From the NCBI RefSeq assembly GCF_001890385.1, contig NZ_CP018221.1, positions 607,501 to 671,500 of the forward strand: a stretch of DNA of 64,000 bases, read 5' to 3'. Under the pieces are notes generated by a model. The model made no database searches, was not told the origin of the DNA, and saw nothing but the letters and a program-made list of their open reading frames with translations. Each line of letters opens with the position of its first letter. Position 1 is the first letter of the stretch. The position numbers and the translations under genes are program-made. Below are positions 49,339 through 60,636 of the stretch, piece by piece. Origin of the DNA: Tardibacter chloracetimidivorans (lineage in GTDB: Bacteria > Pseudomonadota > Alphaproteobacteria > Sphingomonadales > Sphingomonadaceae).

Positions 49339-49364
49339 AGGCGGCCGGAACGGGCCGCCTTTTT
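49339..49364 (+). terminator. rho-independent terminator after the ABC permease gene
   Basis: AGGCGGCC (49339-49346) pairs with GGCCGCCT (49353-49360) around a six-base loop, followed by a TTTT tract. It separates the permease gene from argD. Confidence 0.85.
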
Positions 49365-49401
49365 GCGTTTCTGGAATCCAGCCTCGTTCAGGAGGGACAT
49401 G

Positions 49402-50589
49402 ATGACGATCTCGCCGCTTATGCCCGTCTATCCCCGGTGCGACGTACGTCCCGTGCGCGGCGACGGTTGCTATCTGATCGACGAGAGCGGCAAGCGTTTT
49501 CTGGATTTCGCAAGCGGCATTGCGGTCAACATCCTGGGCCACAGCCACCCCCATCTGATCGGCGCGATCCAGAGGCAGGCGGCGACACTGATGCATGTGT
49601 CGAACCTCTATGGTTCGCCGCAGCAGGAACATTTCGCGCAGCGGCTGGTCGATTCAACCTTTGCCGATACTGTATTCTTCACCAATTCCGGCGCGGAAGC
49701 GGTGGAATGCGCAATCAAGACCGCGCGCCGCTATCACTTCGCGACCGGCAATCCGCAGCGCCATGCGCTGATCTGCTTTTCGAACGCCTTCCATGGCCGC
49801 ACGCTCGGCACGATCAGCGCGACCAATCAGGAGAAGATGCGGGGCGGGTTCGAGCCGCTGCTGCCGGGTTTCACCGTTGTCGATTTCAACGATCTCGCAG
49901 CCGCCGAAGCCGCCATCACCGATGAAACGGCAGGCTTCATGCTGGAGCCCGTGCAGGGCGAAGGCGGCATCCGCCCGGCGACGCAGGAGTTTCTCTCCGG
50001 CTTGCGCGCGCTGTGCGACAAGCACGGCCTGCTGCTGATACTGGATGAGGTCCAGTGCGGCTATGGCCGCACCGGCACCTTCTTCGCCCATGAGCAATAT
50101 GGCGTGACGCCCGACATCATGGCCGTCGCCAAGGGCATCGGCGGCGGCTTCCCGCTGGGCGCATGTCTTGCCACCGAAAAGGCGGCGCAGGGCATGACGT
50201 TCGGCACCCATGGCTCCACCTATGGCGGCAATCCGCTCGCCATGGCGGCGGGCGAGGCGATTCTGGACGTGGTGCTGGACCCCGCATTCCTGCCGCAGGT
50301 CAGGGCGACGGGTGAAAGGCTGCGTCAGGCGCTGGAGCAGATGATCCCGAATCACGACCAGCTTTTCGAGAGCGTTCGCGGCATGGGGCTGATGCTGGGC
50401 ATCAAGCTCAAGAGCGACAGCCGCGCCTTTGTCGCCCATATGCGCACGCACGGCCTCCTCGCAGTGGCGGCCGGCGACAATGTCGTCCGCGTCCTGCCCC
50501 CACTCGTCATCGAGGATTCACACATCCGTGAGTTTGTGGACAAGCTGTCGGAGGCGGCGCGGAATTATGAAGTGAGCGATGCGGCATGA
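49402..50589 (+). CDS. argD: acetylornithine/succinyldiaminopimelate aminotransferase
   Basis: ArgD is a PLP enzyme that makes N-acetylornithine in arginine biosynthesis, with a side role in lysine synthesis. It has 395 residues, the family length. Motifs are [45 protein letters not shown] and the PLP lysine in [17 protein letters not shown] 49402 has AGGAGG with optimal six-base spacing; ATG 49399 is adjacent. It overlaps argF by four bases. Confidence 0.96.
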   Translation: MTISPLMPVYPRCDVRPVRGDGCYLIDESGKRFLDFASGIAVNILGHSHPHLIGAIQRQAATLMHVSNLYGSPQQEHFAQRLVDSTFADTVFFTNSGAEAVECAIKTARRYHFATGNPQRHALICFSNAFHGRTLGTISATNQEKMRGGFEPLLPGFTVVDFNDLAAAEAAITDETAGFMLEPVQGEGGIRPATQEFLSGLRALCDKHGLLLILDEVQCGYGRTGTFFAHEQYGVTPDIMAVAKGIGGGFPLGACLATEKAAQGMTFGTHGSTYGGNPLAMAAGEAILDVVLDPAFLPQVRATGERLRQALEQMIPNHDQLFESVRGMGLMLGIKLKSDSRAFVAHMRTHGLLAVAAGDNVVRVLPPLVIEDSHIREFVDKLSEAARNYEVSDAA

Positions 50590-51515
50590 CCCGGCACTTC
50601 CTCAACCTGTCGGACGCGGGCGGCGATGCGGTCAGGGCGATGCTGGACGACGCGCTTCGCCGCAAGCAGCAGCGCCTTCAAATGCCCAAGGGCGCTGCCG
50701 ACGCGGATGCGCCGCTTGCGGGGCACACGCTGGCGATGATCTTCGAGAAGAACTCGACCCGCACCCGCGTTTCGTTCGACATGGCGATGCGTCAGCTTGG
50801 CGGCGGCACTATCGTGATGGAGTCAGGCTCCACCCAGCTTGGGCGCGGGGAGACCATCGCCGACACCGCACGGGTTCTCTCGCGCTTTGTCGATGCGATC
50901 ATGATCCGCACCGACGATCACCAGAAGATCGTCGATCTGGCCAGATACGCCACCGTGCCGGTGATAAACGGCCTGACCGACGACTCGCACCCCTGCCAGA
51001 TCATGGCGGACCTGCTGACGGTGATGGAACGCCGGGGCGGTTTGGCGGGAACCCGCTGGGCGTGGCTGGGCGACGGAAACAATGTCCTCCATTCCATCAT
51101 CGAGGCGGCGAGCCTGATGGATTTCAGCGTCAGCGTGGGGTGCCCGGCCGGATATGATCCGTCGATTGAGGTGGTCGAAGCCGCCCGCAAGCTGGGTGCC
51201 GCCGTCGACATCATCCGTGATCCCGCAAAGGCCGTCGCTGGTGCCGATGTCGTCGTCACCGACACCTGGATTTCCATGGGTCAGTCGCACGCCGAGGAGA
51301 AGCTGCGCACGCTGGAGCCCTATCAAGTGACGCCCGCGATCATGGCCGCTGCTGCCGCCGACGCGCTGTTCCTGCACTGCCTGCCCGCCCATCGCGGCGA
51401 GGAAGTGGTGGACGCGGTGATCGATGGCCCCCAATCGGCAGTGTGGGACGAGGCCGAAAACCGGCTCCACGCGCAAAAATCCGTCCTGCTGTGGGCTCTG
51501 GGAAAACTGGGGTGA
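50586..51515 (+). CDS. argF: ornithine carbamoyltransferase
   Basis: ArgF joins ornithine and carbamoyl phosphate to citrulline. It has 309 residues, usual for the family. The carbamoyl-phosphate site is [20 protein letters not shown], with [11 protein letters not shown], and the ornithine/catalytic motif is [13 protein letters not shown]. It starts by ATGA overlap with argD and ends by GTGA overlap with hslO, so the three genes form a coupled operon. Confidence 0.97.
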   Translation: MTRHFLNLSDAGGDAVRAMLDDALRRKQQRLQMPKGAADADAPLAGHTLAMIFEKNSTRTRVSFDMAMRQLGGGTIVMESGSTQLGRGETIADTARVLSRFVDAIMIRTDDHQKIVDLARYATVPVINGLTDDSHPCQIMADLLTVMERRGGLAGTRWAWLGDGNNVLHSIIEAASLMDFSVSVGCPAGYDPSIEVVEAARKLGAAVDIIRDPAKAVAGADVVVTDTWISMGQSHAEEKLRTLEPYQVTPAIMAAAAADALFLHCLPAHRGEEVVDAVIDGPQSAVWDEAENRLHAQKSVLLWALGKLG

Positions 51516-52426
51516 ACGCGACCGGCTATCCGGAAGGCCATTATGCGCTGAGCGACGCGGATCGCTGTATCCCCTTTTCGATACCGGGCCGCAACGCGCG
51601 GGGACGGATCGTGCGGCTGGGGCCGGTGCTCGACGCCATTCTGTCGAACCACAATTACCCGCCCCTGCTGACCGGCCTTCTTGCGGAGGCGCTGACGCTG
51701 ACCGCGCTTCTCGGATCGATGCTGAAGGAAGCCGGAGGGCAGCTCACACTTCAGGCGCAGGCGCAGGGTGGCACGATCGACCTGCTGGTGTGCGATTATC
51801 AGGCAGGGGCGCTGCGCGGCTATATACGCCACGACCCGGACCGGCTCTCGGTGCTGAACGAGAAGTCGGGCCTTCGCGACATGTTCGGCGAGGGTTATCT
51901 CGCCCTCACCTTCGATCAGGCGCTCACCGGCGAGCGCTATCAGGGCATCGTCCCGCTGGAGGGCGAAAGCCTTGCGGATGCGGCCCAGCATTATTTCAGC
52001 CAGTCCGAGCAGATACCGTCGCTCGTGCGGCTGGCGATGGCGGACATGGGCGATGCGGGACATGTCGCCGGCGGGCTGCTTCTCCAGCATCTTGCCGAGG
52101 GCGAGATCGGGCGCGAGCGGCTGCATGTGCGGCAGGATCATCCGGATTGGGAGCATGTCCGCCTGCTGGCCGAGACGGTGACGGACGATGAACTGACGGA
52201 CACAACGCTGCCGCTTGAAAACCTGCTCTGGCGGCTGTTCAACGAAGACGAAGTCAGGGTGACGGAAACTCAGCCCTTGTCGCGCGGCTGCCGCTGCACG
52301 ATCGAACATATCCGCGACGTGCTGGCCCGCTTTCCGGAATCCGAACGCATCGAGATGCGCGGAGAAGACGGCCTCATCACCGTCGATTGCGCCTTTTGCG
52401 CGCGCGATTTCCGGATAGAGAGTTAG
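51512..52426 (+). CDS. hslO: Hsp33 family redox-regulated chaperone
   Basis: Hsp33 is a cytosolic holdase switched on by oxidation and unfolding. The protein has about 304 residues. The C-terminal zinc-thiol switch is present: Cys-x-Cys in [11 protein letters not shown] and Cys-x2-Cys in [10 protein letters not shown], 31 residues apart. The start is GTG 51512 overlapping the argF stop. Its stop overlaps the stop of the convergent protease gene by four bases, so there is no room for a terminator. Confidence 0.93.
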   Translation: MNATGYPEGHYALSDADRCIPFSIPGRNARGRIVRLGPVLDAILSNHNYPPLLTGLLAEALTLTALLGSMLKEAGGQLTLQAQAQGGTIDLLVCDYQAGALRGYIRHDPDRLSVLNEKSGLRDMFGEGYLALTFDQALTGERYQGIVPLEGESLADAAQHYFSQSEQIPSLVRLAMADMGDAGHVAGGLLLQHLAEGEIGRERLHVRQDHPDWEHVRLLAETVTDDELTDTTLPLENLLWRLFNEDEVRVTETQPLSRGCRCTIEHIRDVLARFPESERIEMRGEDGLITVDCAFCARDFRIES

Positions 52427-52950
52427 TTGAGGATCAACCTGTCATCAGCGATGGTGACGGTCCCCACCTGCCGCAGCCAGCTCTGACCGAGCAGGGATAC
52501 GCCGAGATCGCCGTCGATCACCGCTCCGGCGACGTTTCGCGCCTCGAGCGGGCCGATGCGGATGCGATCGATCGTCACCGGCTTCAGCGGCACTGTGCCA
52601 TTCGCCGTCCGCGCCGTTCCGGTAAACTCGCCGGCACGCGGGGAAATGCCCGCGCGCTGAGCGTCCGCGCGGGACAAGGCGACCGCTGTCGCCCCGGTGT
52701 CTATCAGGAAACGCACAGTCGCAGCGCCAACCTGGGCGTCGGCGTAAAAATGCCCGTCTTCCGACCGCGGTATGACCACCTTAGCGATGCCGTTGCCGAC
52801 CTGCCCGGCCTCCTCGGCGACGGGCGTGGCGCTGACGGCAAGGGTCCGCGGTTCCGGCTCGGCCGACGAGCTTTCCTGCGACGCTGACGGAGCGAAGATC
52901 AGGCCCAGCACAAACAGCAGAACCACCATGGCTACCAACAGCCTCATCAT
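52423..52950 (-). CDS. membrane-anchored retropepsin-like aspartic protease (clan AA, TIGR02281-like)
   Basis: This about 175-residue protein has one N-terminal membrane helix (LLVAMVVLLFVLGLIFA), a Ser/Glu/Pro-rich linker and a small aspartic protease domain. The active-site motif is FLIDTGATAVALS. One such domain would need to dimerise, as retropepsins do. The family is widespread in alphaproteobacteria; its target is unknown. ATG 52950 has AAGG with fair spacing. ATG 52989 is in frame but weaker. Confidence 0.85.
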   Translation of the reverse strand: MMRLLVAMVVLLFVLGLIFAPSASQESSSAEPEPRTLAVSATPVAEEAGQVGNGIAKVVIPRSEDGHFYADAQVGAATVRFLIDTGATAVALSRADAQRAGISPRAGEFTGTARTANGTVPLKPVTIDRIRIGPLEARNVAGAVIDGDLGVSLLGQSWLRQVGTVTIADDRLILN

Positions 52951-53086
52951 CCGCGTCACCTTCTTGCCTGTGGATATGCCAGGCTCCATATTCGCACGAG
53001 AAACTTTATAGATGGTTGTTCACGTTCCTGCGGACCTGTAACAACGGCACCGAACGGTCTGACAGCCATCGAACAGGACATTTGCC

Positions 53087-53611
53087 ATGAATAATGCTGC
53101 CTTGGGTTCCTCCATGACTCCGCCGACTGTGGACTTGGCGGAGCAGGCAAAGCTGGCGCTCCGCCGCATGGCGAAATCGGTGAATGTCATTACCTGTATG
53201 CACGAAGGCGTGCGCTATGCCATGGCTGCGACCGCCGCCGACGCGCTTTCCATGGACCCGCCGTCGATGATCGTTTCGGTCAACCGGTCAGCTTCGCTGC
53301 ATGCGCCGCTGTCTGCCGGGGCCAATTTCTGCATCAACGTCCTTTCGCGGCAGCAGGAGGAGATATCCCGCGCCTGTGGCGGCAAGCTGAAAGGCGAGGA
53401 ACGGTTCGCGCTTGGCGAATGGCTGGAGGGCGTCGACGGCGTCCCGGTGCTGGCCAATTCTCAAGCCAGCATCGTCTGCAAGAATGAAGTGTCCGTGTCC
53501 TATGGCACCCACGGCATCTTCATCGGCAAGGTGCTCCAGATCTTCCAGCATGGCGAGGTGGACCCGCTCGTCTATATCGACGGCCGCTACACCACCACCC
53601 TGCCCGCCTGA
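53087..53611 (+). CDS. flavin reductase family protein
   Basis: This 174-residue protein of the HpaC/DIM6-NTAB flavin reductase-like family binds FMN and reduces it with NAD(P)H, or works in an associated monooxygenase. Motifs are AMAATAADALSMDPPSMIVS, the cofactor loop NRSASLHAPL, and THGIFIGKVLQIF with the usual C-terminal YIDGRYTT. No partner monooxygenase gene adjoins it. It lies just before modABC, with only 15 bp before the possible upstream modA start (53627). Confidence 0.88.
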   Translation: MNNAALGSSMTPPTVDLAEQAKLALRRMAKSVNVITCMHEGVRYAMAATAADALSMDPPSMIVSVNRSASLHAPLSAGANFCINVLSRQQEEISRACGGKLKGEERFALGEWLEGVDGVPVLANSQASIVCKNEVSVSYGTHGIFIGKVLQIFQHGEVDPLVYIDGRYTTTLPA

Positions 53612-53674
53612 TAGGGTGAACGGCGCATTCGCCTGACCCTTCACACCCGGGCGCTCGCAGCTTTCCTGCTCCTG

Positions 53675-54391
53675 ATGCTACCGCTTCCGGCTTTGGCGGC
53701 GGGGCCGCTTGTGCTGGCGGCCGCCAGCCTGCAGGAGAGCCTGAACGCCGCCGCCGATGCGTGGGCTGCAAAGGGCCATGAACGTCCCGTCCTTTCCTTC
53801 GCCGGATCATCGGCGCTGGCGCGGCAGATCGAAGCGGGCGCGCCAGCGGACATGTTCATTTCCGCCGACGAGGCCTGGATGGACGAACTCGCGCGCAAGG
53901 GCCTGATCCGCCGGGGCACGCGCGCATCCTTTCTCTCCAACCGGCTGGTCCTGATCGTCCCTGCGGGCGCGCCGCTCGACATCGCCATCCGTCGCGGCTT
54001 TCCACTGGCGCGCCGCCTTGGCGCGGGAAGGCTTGCAATGGCCGATCCCGACGCCGTGCCCGCCGGCAGATATGGCAGGCAGGCGCTTTCCAGCCTCGGC
54101 GTCTGGCCGCAGGTCGCACCCAAGGTCGTACGCGCCGAAAATGTGCGCGCGGCGCTTGCCCTGGTGCAACGGGCGGAGGCTCGGGCCGGCATCGTCTACG
54201 CAACCGATGCGCGGGCGACGAAGGGCGTCGCGGTGGCGGGCATGTTCCCCGCCGCAAACCATTCCAGGATCAGCTATCCGCTCGCGATCCTCCGCACCGT
54301 CAGCCACCCGGACGCGGAACGATTCAGGGCCTTTCTTCTGTCGCCTCAGGGCAAGGCCGTTTTCGCGCGATATGGATTCGGCGCGAAGTGA
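53675..54391 (+). CDS. modA: molybdate ABC transporter periplasmic binding protein
   Basis: ModA captures molybdate (or tungstate) in the periplasm. Motifs are LVLAAASLQESLNAAADAWA, VLSFAGSSALARQIEAGAPAD and MFISADEAWMDEL. From ATG 53675 the signal peptide is only MLPLPALAAG, too short and without a basic end. The frame is open upstream to a stop at 53612. It would give RLTLHTRALAAFLLLMLPL, a proper signal peptide, if translation starts at ATT 53627 (or CTG 53633); AGGGTG lies eight bases before ATT. It is followed by modB with a four-base overlap. Confidence 0.92.
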   Translation: MLPLPALAAGPLVLAAASLQESLNAAADAWAAKGHERPVLSFAGSSALARQIEAGAPADMFISADEAWMDELARKGLIRRGTRASFLSNRLVLIVPAGAPLDIAIRRGFPLARRLGAGRLAMADPDAVPAGRYGRQALSSLGVWPQVAPKVVRAENVRAALALVQRAEARAGIVYATDARATKGVAVAGMFPAANHSRISYPLAILRTVSHPDAERFRAFLLSPQGKAVFARYGFGAK

Positions 54392-55092
54392 CCATCTGGC
54401 CTCTGACTCCTGAAGAAATCGAGACGCTGCGCCTCAGCCTGAAGGTGTCGCTGGCCGCCACCGCCGCAATACTGCCGATCGCCTTTGCGCTCGCCTATGT
54501 CCTGGCGCGCAAGCGCTTTCCGGGGCGCATGCTGCTGGATGCGCTGGTTCACCTGCCGCTGGTCATCCCTCCAGTCGTCACCGGATATCTGCTGCTGCTG
54601 CTGTTCGGGCGCAACGGTCCTGTCGGTGCCTGGCTCGACAGCTGGTTCGGCCTCACGGTCATGTTCCGCTGGACCGGAGCCGCGATCGCGGCGGGCATCA
54701 TGGCCCTTCCCCTCGTCGTCCGGGCGATCCGCCTGTCGATCGAGGCGGTGGATGGACGGCTGGAAGGCGCTGCCCGCACGCTGGGGGCGTCGCCGCTCAG
54801 GACCTTTGCAACCATCACCCTTCCGCTCAGCTTTCCCGGCGTGATCGCGGGAGCGGTGCTGGGGTTCGCCAAGTCCGTCGGCGAATTTGGCGCGACCATC
54901 ACCTTTGTCTCGAACATCCCCGGCGAAACCCGGACGCTTTCGGTGGCGGTCTACTCCGCGCTTCAGGTGCCTGGGGCAGAGGCGAGCGTGGTGCGGCTTG
55001 CGGTTCTGTCGGTGCTGCTTTCCATCGGGGCTCTGATCGTGTCGGAATGGTTGGCCCGGCGCATGACGGGTGGACGCTCTCATGTCCTCTGA
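54388..55092 (+). CDS. modB: molybdate ABC transporter permease
   Basis: ModB is the membrane subunit of the molybdate transporter. The protein has 234 residues with five to six helices. It carries the EAA-type loop (EGAARTLGASPLRTFATITL) that contacts the ATPase, and FAKSVGEFGATITF, which is typical of ModB/CysTW. GTG 54388 overlaps the modA stop (GTGA), and modC starts 11 bases inside its end. Confidence 0.95.
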   Translation: MTIWPLTPEEIETLRLSLKVSLAATAAILPIAFALAYVLARKRFPGRMLLDALVHLPLVIPPVVTGYLLLLLFGRNGPVGAWLDSWFGLTVMFRWTGAAIAAGIMALPLVVRAIRLSIEAVDGRLEGAARTLGASPLRTFATITLPLSFPGVIAGAVLGFAKSVGEFGATITFVSNIPGETRTLSVAVYSALQVPGAEASVVRLAVLSVLLSIGALIVSEWLARRMTGGRSHVL

Positions 55093-55738
55093 AGCCGATC
55101 TGGCGTTCGACATTGCGGTAAAGCGGCGGCTGGGCAATGTCTCGCTGGCGTTCGACATCGCCGCGGGGCCCGGTCTCACCGCGTTGATCGGCCCATCCGG
55201 CTCGGGCAAGTCAAGCCTGCTCAACATGGTCGCCGGCCTGCTTCGTCCCGACGAGGGCCGGATTTCGGTGGGCGGGCAGATGCTGTTCGACAGCGCGGGC
55301 GCGGTCAACCTTGCCCCCGAGACGCGCCGCTGCGGCTATATCTTTCAGGATGGCAGGCTGTTCCCGCATCTGAGGGTGCGGGCCAATCTCACCTATGGAG
55401 AAGCGCTCACCCCGTCACCCGAACGCAGGTTCGGCCTCGATCAGGTACTGGATTTCCTTGGAATCGCGCATCTGCTCGACCGCTGGCCCGCGACATTGTC
55501 AGGCGGTGAAGCGCAACGGGTCGCAATTGGGCGGGCGCTGCTGGCGGGTCCGCGCTTTCTGTTGATGGACGAGCCGCTGTCGTCGCTTGACGCCCCCCGC
55601 CGCCGCGAGATCATGGAAGTGATCCGCGGCGTCCGCGACGATCTGCGCCTGCCGATTCTTTATGTCACCCATGACGAACGGGAAGTCGACCAGCTCGCCA
55701 CGACCCGGATCGAGATCGAGGAACCCCGCAGAATCTGA
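55082..55738 (+). CDS. modC: molybdate ABC transporter ATP-binding protein, short form
   Basis: ModC powers molybdate uptake. It has Walker A IGPSGSGKSSLLNM, signature LSGGEAQRVAIGRALL, Walker B FLLMDEPLSSLD and switch His in YVTHDERE. At 218 residues it ends just after the nucleotide-binding domain and lacks the C-terminal molybdate-binding TOBE domain of the roughly 350-residue E. coli protein. ATG 55082 lies within modB. Seven bases separate its stop from the convergent depolymerase gene. Confidence 0.93.
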   Translation: MSSEADLAFDIAVKRRLGNVSLAFDIAAGPGLTALIGPSGSGKSSLLNMVAGLLRPDEGRISVGGQMLFDSAGAVNLAPETRRCGYIFQDGRLFPHLRVRANLTYGEALTPSPERRFGLDQVLDFLGIAHLLDRWPATLSGGEAQRVAIGRALLAGPRFLLMDEPLSSLDAPRRREIMEVIRGVRDDLRLPILYVTHDEREVDQLATTRIEIEEPRRI

Positions 55739-55744
55739 CCGGCT

Positions 55745-56971
55745 TCAGCCCCGATGGTGGGTCTTGATGAACTTTTCCACCACGGGCGCAATCTCCTCGC
55801 GCCAGCGCCGGCCGTTGAAAATGCCGTAATGGCCCACGCGGCGAGCCATCAGATATTTCTTATTGCTCTCCGGCAGGTTGACCGTGTGCTTGAGCGCCGC
55901 CTTGGTCTGGCCAAGACCCGAAATATCATCCCGCTCACCCTCCACGGCAAGCAGGGCGACATCGGTTATCGCTGCGAGATCGACATGGCGGCCGCGGTGC
56001 CGCATCTCGCCCTTCGGCAACAGGTGCCGCTGGAAAACCGTGTCGATCGTCTGGAGATAGAACTCCGCCGTCATATCGCACACGGAGCGATATTCCTCGT
56101 AAAACGCCTTCGTTGCGTCGGCGCTTTCGCCATCGCCCTCGACAAGGTGTCTGAACATCGACCAGTGGCTCTCGAGATGGCTGCCAAGGTTCATCGTCAT
56201 GAACCCCGCAAGCTGGAGAAAGCCGGGATAAACCTTCCGCCGCGATCCCGGATAGAGATAGGGCACGGTGGCGATCACATTCTGCTCGAACCAGGCATGA
56301 GGCCGGGTGGTCGCCAGCTCATTGACCACCGTCGGCGCTTCGCGCGTATCGACCGGGCCGCCCATCATGGTGAGCGAGGCAGGCAGCATCGGATGTTTTT
56401 CGGCCGACATCAGCGCAACGGCCGCAAGCGCCGGCACCGATGGCTGGCACACCGCAAGCATGTGCGCGCCAGGGCCGATCACGTCCAGAAATTCGATCAG
56501 ATAATCGATATAGTCGTCGAGGTCGAAATGGCCCTCTTCCACCGGCACCAGCTTGGCGTCACGCCAGTCGGTGATGTAGACGTCGTGGCCCGGCAGCATC
56601 CGCTCGACCGTGCCCCGCAGCAGCGTGGCGAAATGGCCCGACATCGGGGCCACGATCAGCACTTTCGGTGCGCCGCCCGGAGCGCCGACACGGCGGAAGT
56701 GCTTCAACTGGCCGAAGGGCTTGCGGAGGATCACTTCCTCCTCGACGGGACAGACCTCGCCGTCGACCATCACGCTGGTGAAACCGAAAGCGGGCTTGCC
56801 TCTGGGCGCGGACGCATGTGCGAACACATCCAGCGCAGACGCCACCAATGGACCCATGGCGCTGTACGACAGCGGATTGCTGGGATTATTCAGCCATTCG
56901 GCCGAAGCATCGGCCCATGCGCTTGCACCTGCGAACCACAGGCGCTGCAACTCATATGCATTGTACAACAT
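55745..56971 (-). CDS. phaZ: intracellular polyhydroxyalkanoate (PHB) depolymerase
   Basis: PhaZ degrades stored polyhydroxybutyrate granules. It has 408 residues, normal for the alphaproteobacterial PhaZ type. It is an alpha/beta hydrolase in which Cys replaces the nucleophile Ser, seen here in HMLAVCQPSVPALAA. The acid is in LAVEGERDDISG and the catalytic His in RVGHYGIFNGRRWREE. LYNAYELQRLW at the N-terminus and HLESHWSMFRHLV are family hallmarks. The gene stands alone downstream of clpX on the same strand, 136 bp away. Confidence 0.93.
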   Translation of the reverse strand: MLYNAYELQRLWFAGASAWADASAEWLNNPSNPLSYSAMGPLVASALDVFAHASAPRGKPAFGFTSVMVDGEVCPVEEEVILRKPFGQLKHFRRVGAPGGAPKVLIVAPMSGHFATLLRGTVERMLPGHDVYITDWRDAKLVPVEEGHFDLDDYIDYLIEFLDVIGPGAHMLAVCQPSVPALAAVALMSAEKHPMLPASLTMMGGPVDTREAPTVVNELATTRPHAWFEQNVIATVPYLYPGSRRKVYPGFLQLAGFMTMNLGSHLESHWSMFRHLVEGDGESADATKAFYEEYRSVCDMTAEFYLQTIDTVFQRHLLPKGEMRHRGRHVDLAAITDVALLAVEGERDDISGLGQTKAALKHTVNLPESNKKYLMARRVGHYGIFNGRRWREEIAPVVEKFIKTHHRG

Positions 56972-57107
56972 CAGTCGTCAGTCCCCGAGCAACCATGCCC
57001 CGTACCGCATCCCCGCCACAGCTTCCGGTCCATCCAGGTCCGGCGGCCCAGCAACCGCCGATACCCGGCCTTAACGCCGGATTGATGCAACACACGCCGC
57101 TGATTGC

Positions 57108-58367
<1,260 letters not shown>

Positions 58368-58542
58368 ATTACAATTCCTTTCGGCCGGACCTACCGGCAC
58401 GCGCGACCACCAGCCCTATCCTAGACCGGCAGCATCCAAGGCCGCAATCCGCCTTTGGGCGAAAAATGGATAGGTATACCTCCATCGAGTTTCCGACATT
58501 AGCGAACATATTCAAAATAGCACCTTAACGGCCGCGACAAAA

Positions 58543-59175
58543 TCAGGCGGCCTGCGCCTCTCCCTCGGCGGGCGCCGGACGCTTTTCAAACACTTCGTCG
58601 ACGAGGCCGAACGCCTGCGCTTCGTCCGCCGAATAGAATTTGTCGCGGTCCATCGCCTTTTCGATCTCTTCAAGCGGCCGACCGGTGTATTTCGAATAAA
58701 GCTCGTTCATCCGGTGCCGGATACGCAGGATTTCCTTGGCCTGAATCTCGATGTCGGCCGCCATGCCCTGCGCGCCGCCCGAGGGCTGGTGCACCATGAT
58801 CCGCGCGTTCGCCATCGCCACGCGCATGCCCGGCTCCCCGCTTGCAAGAAGGAAGGAACCCATCGACGCAGCCTGGCCCACGCACACCGTGCCGACGCGC
58901 GGGCGGATATACTGCATGGTGTCGTGAATTGCCATTCCGGCCGTCACCACGCCGCCCGGCGAGTTGATGTACATGTAGATGTCCTTCTTCGGATTTTCCG
59001 ATTCGAGGAACAGCAGCTGGGCCACGATCAGCGAGGCCATGTGATCTTCGACCTGACCGGTGACGAACACGATCCGCTCGCGCAGCAGGCGCGAGAAGAT
59101 GTCGAACGAGCGCTCTCCGCGGCTCGATTGTTCGATAACCACGGGAACGAGCGCGGAGTGAGGCAGGTCGATCAT
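58543..59175 (-). CDS. clpP: ATP-dependent Clp protease proteolytic subunit ClpP
   Basis: ClpP is the tetradecameric serine protease that degrades proteins unfolded by ClpX. It has 210 residues with catalytic Ser104 ([11 protein letters not shown]), His129 ([11 protein letters not shown]) and Asp178 ([12 protein letters not shown]). ATG 59175 has GGAG ten bases upstream. In most alphaproteobacteria tig lies directly upstream. Here two glycosyltransferase genes intervene. Confidence 0.98.
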   Translation of the reverse strand: MIDLPHSALVPVVIEQSSRGERSFDIFSRLLRERIVFVTGQVEDHMASLIVAQLLFLESENPKKDIYMYINSPGGVVTAGMAIHDTMQYIRPRVGTVCVGQAASMGSFLLASGEPGMRVAMANARIMVHQPSGGAQGMAADIEIQAKEILRIRHRMNELYSKYTGRPLEEIEKAMDRDKFYSADEAQAFGLVDEVFEKRPAPAEGEAQAA

Positions 59176-59346
59176 CGGATAAAGCTCTCCATAGGACGCC
59201 CCTCTAAATCGGGCGAAACGGCTATGGTTTCAATAGCCCGCCCCCAGAGTTTGGCAAGCGTGGGGCTTAGCTGCGGCAATGAACGGCCTTTCCAGTTCCG
59301 ATTCTCATGGCATAACTAGCCGGGCCGGTGGCGTCGGAGTCGGCCA

Positions 59347-60636
59347 ATGTCCTGGTTTGCAAGGCGTGAAATTCTCGTCATCTCGCTGCTTGTGGCCGCC
59401 GGTGTCGCGTTGCGGATCGCCTGGGTTATGGCCGGAGGACATCTCGCGCCCGTGATCAGCGAGATGTACAATATCTCGGGTCGGTTCGCGATCGACGGTG
59501 TGCTTGGCGACGCCTTCAGGCCGGGCCAGGGGCCTACGGCTCATGCAATGCCGCTCAGCCCGATGTTGGCGGGCGCGGTCTATCGGGTTCTGGGTATTGG
59601 AACGCCAGCGGCCGAGTTTGTCCTCACCCTTGTTTCTCTGTGCTTTACATTCGGCTCCTTCCTTCTGGTCTACAAAATCTTTCGCACGCTCGGCACGCCC
59701 TTGTGGGCCTGTCTGGCCGCACTGGCCCTTGCCTGCCTGTTGCCCGTCAATCTCTCGCTGGAGGCCGTAGCCTTCCGAACCTGGGAAGGCGCGCTTGCCG
59801 TTTTTCTGATGGCCTGGATGATGCTGCTGGCGGTCAGGCTTGATGCGGGAGAGACGCGGCCGACCAAGGCGCAGTACGCCGGCATTTCCCTGCTGTGCGT
59901 CATCAGCTTTGTCGTGAATCAGGCTGTGGGGGTTGCAAGTTTCGCGATGCTGGGCCTGCTCGCATGGCGGCGTTCGGGGCTTCGGGCGGCCGTCGGCACG
60001 GGCGCGCTGTCCCTCGTCCTGACCGCGCTGGTCCTCACTCCCTGGATGCTGCGGAACGGCGAAACCATGGGCGAGCGGCTATGGCTTCGCAGCAATTTCG
60101 GGCTTGTTCTCGCCACCGGCTTCCATGACGGCATGTCGGGGAAGGACCAGCGGCAGGCGTTCGTCGACCGGATGGACAGTGTGGACCCGCTGATGAGCGA
60201 TACCGCCTATGCCCGGATGAAGCAGATGGGCGAACTCGCCTATAACCGGGAACTGGCAGGCCGGGCGCAGGCCTGGATCAGCGCCCATCCGACGCAGAGC
60301 CTCGGGATCGCGCTCGGCTATCTTCGCCAATATTATTTCCCGCCGGAATGGCTGTGGCACATCTATAGCGACCGGAGCAGGAGCACATGGGTCAAGGCGC
60401 TCAGCCACTGGCTGATTTCGGCGCTGGGCCTCGCCGGACTGGCCATGGCCCTGTGGCAAAGGCGGCGCGGCTTCATCTACGTCGCATTCGGGGCGCTGAT
60501 ACCGGCCCTGCCCTATATGCTGGCCCAGCCGGTCCTCAGATACCGCTATCTGGTGTTCGCGCTCCTGCTGTTTCTGGCGGCGGATTTCGTCGCTCGTCTG
60601 GCTGCTACAAGGCCAAGAACCGCCTTGGCCGCCTAA
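59347..60636 (+). CDS. GT39/GT-C-like integral membrane protein
   Basis: This 429-residue protein has about nine membrane helices, and its layout resembles GT39-type membrane glycosyltransferases. The first periplasmic loop has ISEMYNISGRFA, and a second has LRSNFGLVLATGFHDGMS. The usual Asp-Glu motif of ArnT is not seen; a Glu is present at that loop. LRQYYFPPEWLWHIYSD precedes the last helices. It is convergent with, and overlaps by four bases, a GT2 gene that may make its lipid-linked donor. Function is otherwise unknown. Confidence 0.7.
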   Translation: MSWFARREILVISLLVAAGVALRIAWVMAGGHLAPVISEMYNISGRFAIDGVLGDAFRPGQGPTAHAMPLSPMLAGAVYRVLGIGTPAAEFVLTLVSLCFTFGSFLLVYKIFRTLGTPLWACLAALALACLLPVNLSLEAVAFRTWEGALAVFLMAWMMLLAVRLDAGETRPTKAQYAGISLLCVISFVVNQAVGVASFAMLGLLAWRRSGLRAAVGTGALSLVLTALVLTPWMLRNGETMGERLWLRSNFGLVLATGFHDGMSGKDQRQAFVDRMDSVDPLMSDTAYARMKQMGELAYNRELAGRAQAWISAHPTQSLGIALGYLRQYYFPPEWLWHIYSDRSRSTWVKALSHWLISALGLAGLAMALWQRRRGFIYVAFGALIPALPYMLAQPVLRYRYLVFALLLFLAADFVARLAATRPRTALAA

